Below, one piece after another: positions 25,001 to 37,000 of a DNA stretch of 64,000 nucleotides; position 1 is the stretch's first letter; each line of letters starts with the position of its first letter. Origin of the DNA: Dendrolimus kikuchii (lineage: Eukaryota > Arthropoda > Insecta > Lepidoptera > Lasiocampidae); assembly GCA_019925095.2 (NCBI GenBank), contig CM034389.1, positions 27,840,935 through 27,904,934 on the forward strand, written 5' to 3'. The notes under the pieces were generated by a model that worked only from the letters and a program-made list of their open reading frames with translations, had not been told where the DNA came from and did no database searches. A program made the translations under genes and the position numbers.

Positions 25001-28000
25001 CGAAAACTTAAGAAAATATTATGAAAATGTTATGTATTAAGCGTTTAAAACCTAGAAATAAACATATTATAACTAGTTTTTAAGGTACATACCGACACAA
25101 ACAACATTCAATAAATGTAACTAGCAGGTAAACTAGAGTAAAATATAAAACTAAATTCTCTTAAAAACAGGTATGGAACATAGAGTCCATAGGTTCTTGT
25201 TTATAAAAAAAACCTTATAACTGATTAACAAAATAATTATTTGATTAAAAGAGGATAAACGCTATTACAAACCCGTCATAACGACGGTTGTTTGCGAATA
25301 TTGTCGAATTATCATTAAAATATTTATGCTTTAAATTCCGTTAGATATCCGTATTTAGTTATTTTTAGACTTGGATCATGGTTAAAATTAAAATAACATG
25401 TTTAAAATAAACTTTATTCATAATTCAATGACATAAGATAGAATATTACCAGATGGCAAAAAAAATAGTTCATGTTGTAGATGTTACGGCCAGGTTATAA
25501 GTGCGTCCTTGAAGTTCGTACGCGTCATTACGCAGAGCACAGTTATAAGGTTCACAGACATACGGAAAGGGAACAGTGTTGTGCTCTCGCTCGGCCACTA
25601 TCCGGACTCGCGTGCCATCTCTTTCGCACAACACACCGTAAGGTGTGATAAATGTTAACATTCAACTGGATCTGGGCGAGCACACGGAGCTAACTTCACT
25701 CGAAGCGCATTTAAGTTTTGTGCGCACTGCTTTACGAAGAGGGCTAACATTTGACGGCGTGTGTTTTTGTTCGTGGTCAGGGCGAAGTGGCGGTGGTGTC
25801 TGCGCACTCCTCGTCGCTGCTGTTCCAGCCGCCCGACCCGCAGCAGGTGATGGGCGGAGGAGAGTGCCAGCCCGAGGGTCTCATCATCAGGGCACTCAGG
25901 GGGCTCACCCTCAGCGGGAGGATCGTGCCCCCGGTGGACGAGGTCCTCGTCACTCTACAATCAGGTAGGAAGAGTGCTTTGCATTGACACTTAGCGTCAT
26001 ATTTTCGCACAAAATCGACTTCAAATTAACCAACAGGGTTCGATTCCAAATTTCGGAAATTAATTTACTTCTTTATTTACTATGGTCTGGGTGTCTGATA
26101 TCGGCCCCAAACGAGTTCGTTGTGTATTAACCTGCTTTAAAAGCCAAATTTATTATAATTTTGTCTACAAGCTGCCAGCTGCCATCAAAATTGCCGCGCC
26201 AAAACCAAGAGAATTATATCGTCTCTTTTATTCTAATACGAATTCTATGCAGTTAGAGGGAGAAAGCATCAGTTTCAACGTTCGTTTCTTCTTGCAGGTT
26301 AAACATAACACAAGCGTAACTTGCTTAGTTTGGGGATATACAATATATGTGTTTGTATGCCGGCTCAAATTAAGAGCAAAAAGTATATAGGTTCTACAAC
26401 ATGTTGGAAGTTGGTGCATTTTGCAATTTTGTTGATTTTTTATGTTTTACTAGCTTCTGCCCGCGACTTCGTACGCGTGGAATAGTTAAAAATAAGTAAG
26501 TTAACCCCCCCGATTTTGAGACATTCTTGCTCCGCTCCTATTGGTCTTAGCGTGATGATATGTAGCCTATAGCCTTCCTCGATAAATGGGCTATCTAACA
26601 CTGAAAGATTTTTTCAAATCAGACCAGTAGTTCCTGAGATTAGCGCGTTCAAGCAAACAAACAAACAAACTCTTCAGCTTTATATATTAGTATAAGATTT
26701 GGCACCGACTTCAAGGTGTTGTAGAAAAGATTTATTTTTTGCTTTTTAATTTTCGTGTCAGTTTTGTTTTATTAAATAAATATATTTCTCTTCACTTTAG
26801 TTGCTTAAATAGCTTTAGGAATAATATATTAAGCGCCTGTAGAAGTTTTACTACTGGCACGCATATACAACTTGCTTTACCGAGAGTGTAGGCGCTCGGC
26901 GCTCTTCAACGAGGGTTGCTCTCGATTTGCCTGGGACCCCTCATCAGACCCTGACTTGGTGACAATGGGACCACCTCAGGAGTATACTCTTACACACACT
27001 ACACTGCGGCCGGGCGGCCTGTCGTAAGAGGCGACTAAACAACCCACAGCTAGGTGGTAGGGCATTTGCCCGACTGGATAGCTGCCACCCCTGGTCTAAA
27101 GTATGCCGCTATAACAACCTTGAGTTCCGGCATTAGTGACCAGGTTCCAGTCTCCCTTAATAGAGCAGCAGCGCATTTGTAGCAACTTTGCTGTTGCAAA
27201 TGACCATAGGCGATGGTAACCGCTTTCTATCAAGTGGGCCGTCTGCCTGTCTGCTGATCTCCTGCAATAAAAAAAAAAACACTTCAGAGTAAAGAAAAAA
27301 AAAATGAAAATGACCTCATCCTTTTGTAAGTCGGTTAAAAATCATTATAAATTAAGGCCTATGTTATTCAGATGCATAACCCATATTATTTATTGTAACA
27401 CCTCGTCTACATTTTGCCGATTTCCGCGGGCAGCGCGAGTATATCTAAACACAACGCTCGTCCTGCCTCTGCTGCTGCCGGTGTCATTGCCCTTTACTCC
27501 TTTTGCTGTCGGTTTTTGTCTAGAAGTCAATTAACGGATAGCGCGAGTGGGAGTACGTGTTTACATACTGCTCTCATATTCATTTGCTAAGAGTTCTTGG
27601 AGATTGAACAATTAATTAGAACGTTTTATTTATATATTAATACGAAAGTAAAAACTTTGTACTCCTTTTTACGAAAATTGCGCAGACGCAGGAGTATGAA
27701 GTTTCTCACACTTATAGTTTATATAGAGAAGGAGTGCAGAATGCTAATATTTCTTAAAAATTATGCATAAAAAAACATTACACACACTACCATGTATTTG
27801 ACACACACACGCATATATACTCTTTTGTTTATTGTTGCTTTGGCGAACATAGAAGGTAGTCTTGGACGACAAATTATGATCGAATTTCGACCACTAGTTA
27901 CGATTAATTGACATCATCCAACATAGTATTTTGGTTTTAGGCGCGGTATTTTATTCCGCCGTTTCGGCCACTTTTCAGTGGCCGTGATCGCGGAAGGCGA

Positions 28001-31000
28001 AGATGTCAAGTATCGATCGTTTATTTATTATTATCATCCACGATCTTTCGTAACTTTGTTACTCTTTCCACGTTTATCATTGACCGCAGTCGAGCGTGAA
28101 TGTAAGAGCAGCATGTAAACACGCACTGCCTGTGATGCTGCCATAGAAGTATTTTGAGAATTATTTTCGGTAGCACTAACAAAACGGGTAACGCCGGAAT
28201 CTAAACGAGGCATGCAGTTTCATCAGAATCCGTTCAGTAGTCTGCCTGTTTCCCCTGCAGACGACCTGAAGTTGACCCAAGTGACGACCTCGGAGGGCAC
28301 ATACAAGTTCGGGCCCCTGGACGCGTCCAAGAAGTACACGATCAGGGCCGAGAAGGAGTCCTATATTCTGTTCGAGCCGGACCAGAACGGCGACATCAAA
28401 GCCCACAAGCTGGCAGAAATCACTGTGGAGCTCTTGGACGACGCTGATAATACACCGTTGCAGGTAAAACCATCTTTATATTATACTAGCTGACGTGGTG
28501 TGGTTTTTTAACTATCCCACGGGGACTCTGTAATTTTTCGGGATCAAAAGTATCCTATATGTTGACCAGGGATATAAGGTACCGCTATACAAAATTTCAT
28601 TTAAATCGGTCGTCGTTTCGGAGATTAGCCGGTACAAACAGAGAAACAAAAAATTTGAAAAAAATCTAAACTAGTTCTATTTCACTTGTTATATCCCCCT
28701 GACTCCTGGTTTTTAGCATTATTTTTCATTGTACAGAAATTCGACCTCTACATTTTTATTATATGTATCATCATATAAACAAATTTTATCTCATTCAGAT
28801 TTATATCAATAAGGCTGTGACACCATATAATCTCATTTTATTTCATTATGGGAGCTGCCTACGTGCAGTCATCGCAGCGAACAACGGAAAACTGGCTAGC
28901 GCAACGCGGGGGCGTCCCAATTAATAGTTGCTCTATCTCGCTCGCACATCATCCGTCTCGCTCACACATTGTGCTATATATTTTGCTAGCTGTACGACTT
29001 GTTAATATTTGTACTTAAGGTTACCATTTTCAAAATAAATGAGTTCAGTTCAGTTCACATCAGCACTCGACAGTGAATACTCTGCCATCTCAAGTATCGT
29101 TTAACCTCTACCTCTAGATGCTACGCCCGCGGTTTCACCCGCGTGGTGATGAAAAGTCGTTATATTACGGATAATTCACACTATATCTTTTTAAATTATA
29201 GCCTATGTGTTATTCTGATGTGTAAACTATATAATTGTAAAGTTTCATCAAAATCCATTCAGTGGTTTTTGCGTGAAAGACTTAACAAACATACATCCAT
29301 AGTCTTATAAACTTTCGCGTTTATAATATTAGTAAGGATGTATATTGCGCATAACGTGTAACGTACGTATGCTTAAGAGTTAATATAAAATACACGTGTG
29401 GTGGTCAGGGTGCGTTGGTGTCGGTCAGCGGCGGCACGTACCGGCGCAACGTGGTCTCGGGCCCCGGGGGCCGGCTGCGCTTCGGGGCCCTGTCCCCCGC
29501 GCAGTACTACGTCAAGCCCAACATGAAGGAGTACAAGTTCACGCCCCCGCACAAGATCGTCGCCGTGCAGGAGGGCCACACGCACGAACTCACGCTCAGG
29601 TATGGCGCCTTAATCCTGTACACCTTTCGTACAATTTCCATTTTTTTTTTTTTATTGCAGGAGATCAGCAGACAGGCAGACGGCCCACTTGATGGAAAGC
29701 GGTTACCATCGCCTATGGACATTTAAATTAAATAATTAAAATGAACAAGTTGGCGGTAGGCTAAATAAAACTTTAACAATACTCGTTGAAACTTGACATC
29801 TTTGTCCCCCGTGATCACGGCCACAGAAAAGTGGCCGAAACGGTCGCTGCTGTCGCTGGGCGGCGTGGGGTGGCGCGGCGCCACGCTGCTCGCCCTCCCC
29901 GCCCCGGACTCGCCCCCGCACTGCGCCCCCGAGGAGGCCACCACGGAGGCCAAGGGGACGTTCAGGTAATTTATTTTAATTCACACAACAGAATACAACC
30001 ATAAATACATCTAAATATTTTTAACACAATTTTAGAATCTTAGTCGTATTCCTAAACATGCGAAGACAGGTAATTTAAAATACAGATGTAGCGTTACGTA
30101 AATAATATACCATACAGTAGTTTAGATTCTATAATATATTGTTACAAGGTGGGCCAAATACAATACCTGTATTTATTACCTGCCGCAGCTTGCATGCTGA
30201 TAACGTTGAAACTGTTTTATGACTATCTTCTTTTGTTATCTTTATGTTTAAAATTTGCAATTGGACAATAGCCTATTGTTATTGTACTTGTTATGGCCGT
30301 TCGCAGGCAAAATTAGGCAGGTGTGCAGAATTATGTTTTCTGGGAATAGCGTCGACAGTGGCCAGGTGTGGTTCTTGGAAATCATTGTTTACACGGTCGT
30401 GACATATTGTAAGCTGAGTATAAAGGAATGCCCGAACGGAGAGATCGGCAGTCGAGTGACGATTACGATACAAGCAAGACGAGTACATTCAACAAGCGAT
30501 ATAGTGACGGACTTTGCGCGTGTTATTGATCGTGCAGATTATAACAAATAGTGCCTAGTTTTAGTTGTACCTGTTTTATACGTGTTTGTATAGGTCTAAT
30601 AAACTCTATAGTAATTCCAACGGCATTTTAATTCGAGTTCCACACTCGTAACAATATGTTTGTTGATAACAAAAAAATAATATATGCCAGAGAAATTTGT
30701 TGCAATGATCAATCGCTTAAACTCTAGTGTTACCATTGAATATATCTAAAATGGGATTATCGCTGACCAGTTCATTATACAGACGACACATTCTTCTCTA
30801 ATGCAAGCTATAGTTCTTTCACCTTGTTTTATTTATTTAAATTGAACCTGGACACTTTTCTAACTAAACCCAACATTTTGAGAAACATAATAAATAAAGA
30901 TTTTTTTCGACATAAACTAATTTTTATCCAAACTGCAGATCATTCTCACGTGCATAAAATTAACTTATTCCGACACAGTTTTTACTAAAACGATAGCATA

Positions 31001-34000
31001 GCTTACATAATTTTTTTTAAATACTGCGGTACTTTTGGTCCCGGGAATCCCATACAACGTTTTTCCACACATCTGCGGGAAAACAGTGCGATAGGTAACA
31101 TAAATATCAGTCGGAATGTCGCAACAATCTTTAACGTTCCTAATATGAAAATGGCGCCACGTGCGCGTAGTGAAAACAAGAACGTCAGACAAATGTGTTG
31201 ATCAAAGCGCTTCCAAGGAGGTTCGATCATACAGCTTATTTATTCTCGTAATGTGAAACTCCGTAAAAACACACTTTATTACCTTTCGGCATTTGGACTT
31301 CTTTTGTTTACTTTGTGTTTAAAATTTGTGATTAGAAAACAGCCCATTGTGTATTTTAATCTTTTATGGCAGTCATTAGCCAGGTGTGTTGAAATTTAAA
31401 TGATTCTAGGAAATTTGGTCCACGCGGCCGGGCAGACATATCGCATCTGTGCAGAAAATAATTCCAACGGCATTTTAATTCGAGTCGTGCAACTCGTAAC
31501 ATTGGTTTGGCCCCAAATTATTATGTCATCAACGAATGAGTCGACTCCTTCTATATCCTCAATAAGTTGACGAATTTTTAAATGAAAAACCTCACTAGCA
31601 CAGTTTATACCATACGGCAAGCGCAAAAACTGAAATCTACCAAATGGCGTGCCAAAAGTGCATAGATCTGCACTTGGATCGTCAAGTTGGACCATCCAAA
31701 ATCCCGAGCGCGCATCCAGTTTGCTAAAGTATTTAGCCCCGTGAAGTTTTGTTGCAATTTCCATTAAGGTCGGAAGCGGGTAATGGGCCCTACGAACGGC
31801 ACGATTAAGTGGACGCGGATCCAGACATACCCGAAAACTACCATCCTTTTTAGCTGGCAGCACAATGGCATTTACCCATGGCGTAGGATGCGTTACCTTT
31901 CTAATAATCCCCATGTCTTCCATACGCTTCAATTCCGCCTTTAATTTATCGCGGATACCGATCGGAATTTTTCGTACAGGACAGATCGAAGGACTTGCAT
32001 TATCTTCCAATACAATTTTATATTTCCCAGGAAGTTTTCCAACCCCTTGAAATAAATCAGCATACGTACTAATGTCAATACTAAAAAATCTTTTTATAAG
32101 ACCTAATTTTTCGCATGTATATTTTCCAAGAACACTATGACAATCGGCATTAGATATAATGAAGTTGATTACATAATTATTATCTTTGTAACACCATAGC
32201 ATATCACATGACCCTAAAATAGGAATATAATTTCCACAAAATGATTGCGCTTTTATCTTACTGGATTTAATATTTTGTGAGTTATAACCTAGCTTTTTAA
32301 ATAGATTAAAAGATAATACGTTTATGTCAGAACCTGTATCCAGTTTGAAAAGTGCAACCATTCCATTTTTGCATGAGGTCAATTTTTCAAACCATTTGTT
32401 ATCTTTATTAGCGACATATTCCTCTAACGAATCAATACAAAATAAATTACTCTTTTTGTCATTTTCATCGTGTATCACTTCATGCACTCTTTTATTTAAC
32501 TTTAATGGGCACATTTTACGGAAATGACCTTTATTGTAACACAAGTAACATTTAGCATTACGCGCTGGGCATTGAAACATTTCACTGTGAATAAAACCGC
32601 AAAAGTCACAACATTCATTTGTTAAGTTGTGGTGATAACGCAATCCATCGCGCACGCCGTAACGCCGCGCCAGCGCAGCGCCCGACGGCGGCGAGTCAGC
32701 GCCGCGTCTCTGCGCCCGCGTTGTGCTCGCGCCCGCGCCCGCGCCCGGGCGCCACACGTTCCCGGCCGATGCGCCCTCCGCCCGCAGACTCCGGCCGCGC
32801 GTTCCGCTCCCTTCGCCTGTGTCTCGTTGCCTCTGCATGGATTGTTTTAATGATGAACGCGATCCATATATTACATCGACATAATCGGAATTCGAAAATG
32901 TTGTAGTTTTTGAACATTCTATTTGACGATTTTCCTCTATAGATATCTCATAAGCCTGACAGATTCTTACAGTTTTTTCTAGCGTTAAGTCATCCGTTCT
33001 CAATAATCTGTCACGTAACGTGCTGTCAATGACACCACACACTATTCTGTCTCTAATCAACCCGTCCTCCAGATTCTCAAATTCACAAAAGTGACTCAGC
33101 AATCGCAGTGCCGTTACATATGCATCTATATTCTCACCGATTTCTTGATTACGGGTGAAAAAACGAAATCGTGCCATTATTGTGTTTTGTCGCGTTCCAA
33201 AATATCCATCGAACTTGCTAATAATGACTTTTATGTCATCTTTATCTTCAGACTTTTCAAATTTGAAAGTTGAAAAAATGTCATACCCTTGGGGCCCCAC
33301 TAAATTTATTAGTAAACTAGACTGTATGTCTTTTGCTTCCTTGTATACGCCGGATGCCTTCAGAAATACCTTGAATTGCGTTAACCATTTACGCCAGGAG
33401 TCCGCCCTGTTCGCTGGACCACCATCCAGTGTTAATTCGACCGGAGGTCTTGCATGCTCCATATTGCACAATGATGGTACACATTAATACACTAAATATT
33501 AATGAAATTATCACGTTTTAATTAGTTTTTAAAAGGTTTTAACTTTACACCGCTGTCACCATGTAATAAACACTCAGTGGTTGCTTGCGAACTGTTTTAT
33601 TATATAATTTTATGAACTACCCACATATATATATTTTAATAGACTAATGCACACACCATATATATACTCCTTCCATGATCAAATTGATCGTGTACTAGCG
33701 GAAGGTGATGTCAGGAGCCTTAAGAACAGACGAGCGTGCATGACGAGAGCTATGAATGTCGAAGAAGCAAGTGAGGTTCTTCGTGCCTATCCCGCAAGGG
33801 AACTGGCGTGAAGTTATGTATATATGTTTCTTAACATATAGTACATCTCAAGTATGTACTGCGCTATGTTGTAAATTGAGCGAATAGCACGCTTCTGCTG
33901 AACATGTCAGCTGCGTTACCCCATGATAGAATTCCGTAAGACGTAGGATAGGGGTCGTACAAGGGGGATCAGCATGGGTCTGTGGTGTCTCCGGCAGGTG

Positions 34001-37000
34001 TTGGAGCAGAGGGCTGGGAAAATTCGAGATATGTTTCTTAACATATAGTGCACTAGCTGTGCCCGCGACGTCGTCCGCGTGGAATTTGTTTTCAAAGCTC
34101 CCCGATTTTGAAATATTCTTCATTGGTGCTCCGCTCCTATTGGTCTTAGCGTGATGATATATAGCCTATAGCCTTCCTCGATAAACGGGCTATCCAACAC
34201 TGAAAGAATTTTTCAAATCGGACCAGTAGTTCCTGAGATTAGCGCGTTCAATCAAACAAACTCTTCAGCTTTATATATTAGTATAAGATTTTCAAGTATT
34301 TACTGCGCTCCCATGTTGTAAATTGAGCGAATAATATTCTTAAATAATGTTTTCCTGTGCTAATGATACAATAGATTTAATTAGATAGTGGTTTATGTGT
34401 TTGTGTATGTATAGGTATACACATAAGTGTTTACACCTGATCAGTTAATTTTTTTTTTCTATATTCACCTGGTTTGGATTGCAATGTATATTTGTTTAGT
34501 TACTAATTTAATCTTTTAATTTCTATGGTTGTAAGGTTTTTAAATACAAACTTTTGAGTTCCTGGATGTCATGTAGCAGCAGAGTGCTAGCCAAGACAAG
34601 TAAAACGAGCCCAAACACGACGGGTCTATCTTGTTTAGTACAGGAGTTCCTATGGCCACCTTCCGACTCTATCATCAGATCAGCTCCATGGTACCATATC
34701 GTTGCATTGTCACGCGATATATATATATATGCGTGCAAAATTTCAGCTCAATCGGAAACCGGGAAGTTGGTCAAATTTAACTTGCAAGATTCCCACCATC
34801 CGTGCAGGAACGGAGAAAGAATACAATTTCCTGCGGCCGGGCGGCCTGTCGTAAGAGGCGACAAAACAACCCACAGCCAGGTGGTAGGGCATTTGCCCGA
34901 CTGGATGGCTACCACCCCTGTTCTAGAGCATGCCGCCATAACAACTTTGAGTTGTGTTCCGGCATTAGTGACCAGGTTCCAGTCTCCCTTGTAGCGCCTT
35001 CGGTGTTGCAAATGTCCATAGGCGATGGTAACCGCTTTCCATCCAGTGGGCCGTCTGCCTGTCTGCTGAACTCCTGCAATTAAAAAAAAAATCCCGTAAG
35101 GCATGGGATGTGGGTCGTACAAGGGTCTGTGGTGGCTCCGGCAGGTGGTGGCGCAGAGGGATGTGGAGGGCGTGCGGCTGGTGGCGGTGCAGCCGCAGCA
35201 GACCACGGACGCCGCAGCGCTGGTGCACGCGCCCAGCCTCGACCACTACCGCAGCCTGCGGCTGACCCTCGCGCCGGAGGCGGCGCCCCACACGCCCATA
35301 TACTCCACCAAACTGGACCCAGGTACAATAACTCATTAACACACGTACACGACGACAACACCATCATGTAATAACAGCCCGTGAATGTCCCACTGCTGGG
35401 CTAGGGCCTCCCATTACTGGGTCACGGACAGTATACCCGCCACGCTTGTCCAAGGCGGCTTGACAGGTTTGACAAGTTGTTCGCCCGTTGTAATTGTAAC
35501 AATATGCACATTAGACCAGAAAACTGCCTAAGTGGTGCATGCGTTCCGGCCAGGATCGAACCCGCGCCCTTTGGGTCTGGGACGCGTGCGCTAGCCATTA
35601 CGCTACCACGACACCATCATAATTCTGGTAAAATGTACTAAACGATATATTATTGTATCCAACTACATTTATCCCTATTAATATTATAAATGGGAAAGTA
35701 ACTCTGTGTCTATCTGTCTGTCTGTCTGTTCCGTTTTCACGGAAAACTTCTGGACCGATTTGGCTGAAACTCAGTATATATATAAATATTCGATGCCGAG
35801 GATGAACATAGGATAGTTTTTATCCCAAATAATGGGATAGTTTTCGGGATAAAAATATATTTGTCTGTTTGTGTGTTATCCTTTTACGAAAAAACTACTG
35901 GACTGACTTGACTGAAATTTGGTATATATGTAGTTTTCATTTCGAGGGTAGACAAGGAATACTTTTTATTCCGGATAATGGAATAAACTTAAGCAAAGGT
36001 CATTTTAGTTATTTTGATCATTTAGATGATTTTGGTTATTTGGATCAATTTCGTTAATTTGGTCATTTTGGTTAATTTGGTCATTTTAGTTATTTTAGTC
36101 AATTTAGTAAATTTGGTCATTTTAGTCATTTTGGCTATTTCGGTCATTTTGGTCGTTTTGGTAGTTTTAGTCATTTTGGCTATTTCGGTCATTTTAGTCG
36201 TTTTGGTAATTTTGGTAATTTTAGTCATTTAAGTCATGTCGGCCATCTTGGCCATTTCGGTCATTTTAGTCATTTAAGTCATGTCGGCCATCTTGGCCAT
36301 TTTGGTCATTTTAGTCATTATGGTCATTTTGATCAATTTGGTAATTTTAGTCATTTTTTTATTTATGCATTTTACGAGGAGACAGACGGGGGATAGATAA
36401 ATAAAACTAGAACGGGTTCAAATAGAGGATGAAAAAAGATATGGGAGACCGATCATTTCTCAAGTTTATAGATATAAAAATTCATCGTCTATAAAAAATG
36501 CGATAGTTACTCGATCTGTCTGTTAAGCCTTCACGGAAAAACTACTAGGACTAGGTACTGGATCGGTTTTGCTGTAATTTTTTTTTAATACCGAAAATGG
36601 TCATAGATATTTCTCATGTCGGGAGCATGGCATAGTTTGCGATATAAAATGAAGTGAATCCTCCGGGGGCAAATACCACTAATATGAAAATTTAATACAA
36701 TATAACCTGTATTATCGCCTGCTCCCGCTCTTGAAATAAGAGGCACTCTCAGTAGGGTTTTTCACGCTGCGTAGCCGCGGGGAAAACTAAAGTTTTAAAT
36801 AATGGTTTTTCCAGCCGGTTACAGTCAGACGATGAACCCGGGCCTCATGTACACGCTGCCGCGGCTGCCGGCGGACAACAAGACGTACATCCTGCAGCTG
36901 GAGTCGACGCTCTCGAAGGCCAGCCACGCGTACGAGGAGCAGGTCCACTACTTCACCAGTGACGGCCACTTCAAGTTCTTCCACATCCAGTTCTCGCCGA

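Larger units (their letters stand above)
33822..34330 (+). repeat. Short tandem duplication, second unit split by a Helitron
   Basis: ATATGTTTCTTAACATATAGT ... TTGTAAATTGAGCGAATA occurs at 33822-33886 and again from 34029, where a Helitron separates the halves. Offset about 207 bp. Confidence 0.7.

Noticed and set aside
30019..30063. Mini-exon bounded by ATTTTAG and GTAATT with phases 2 to 0 as the missing NOMO exon
   Set aside because: Phases fit but the 11 codons show none of the conserved R-G-L-x-P-G-C motif, and it is far too short.
36022..36232. Hydrophobic I/L/V-repeat and T-K-I/M-repeat ORFs
   Set aside because: Same cause: the 9-bp TTTGGTCAT array.
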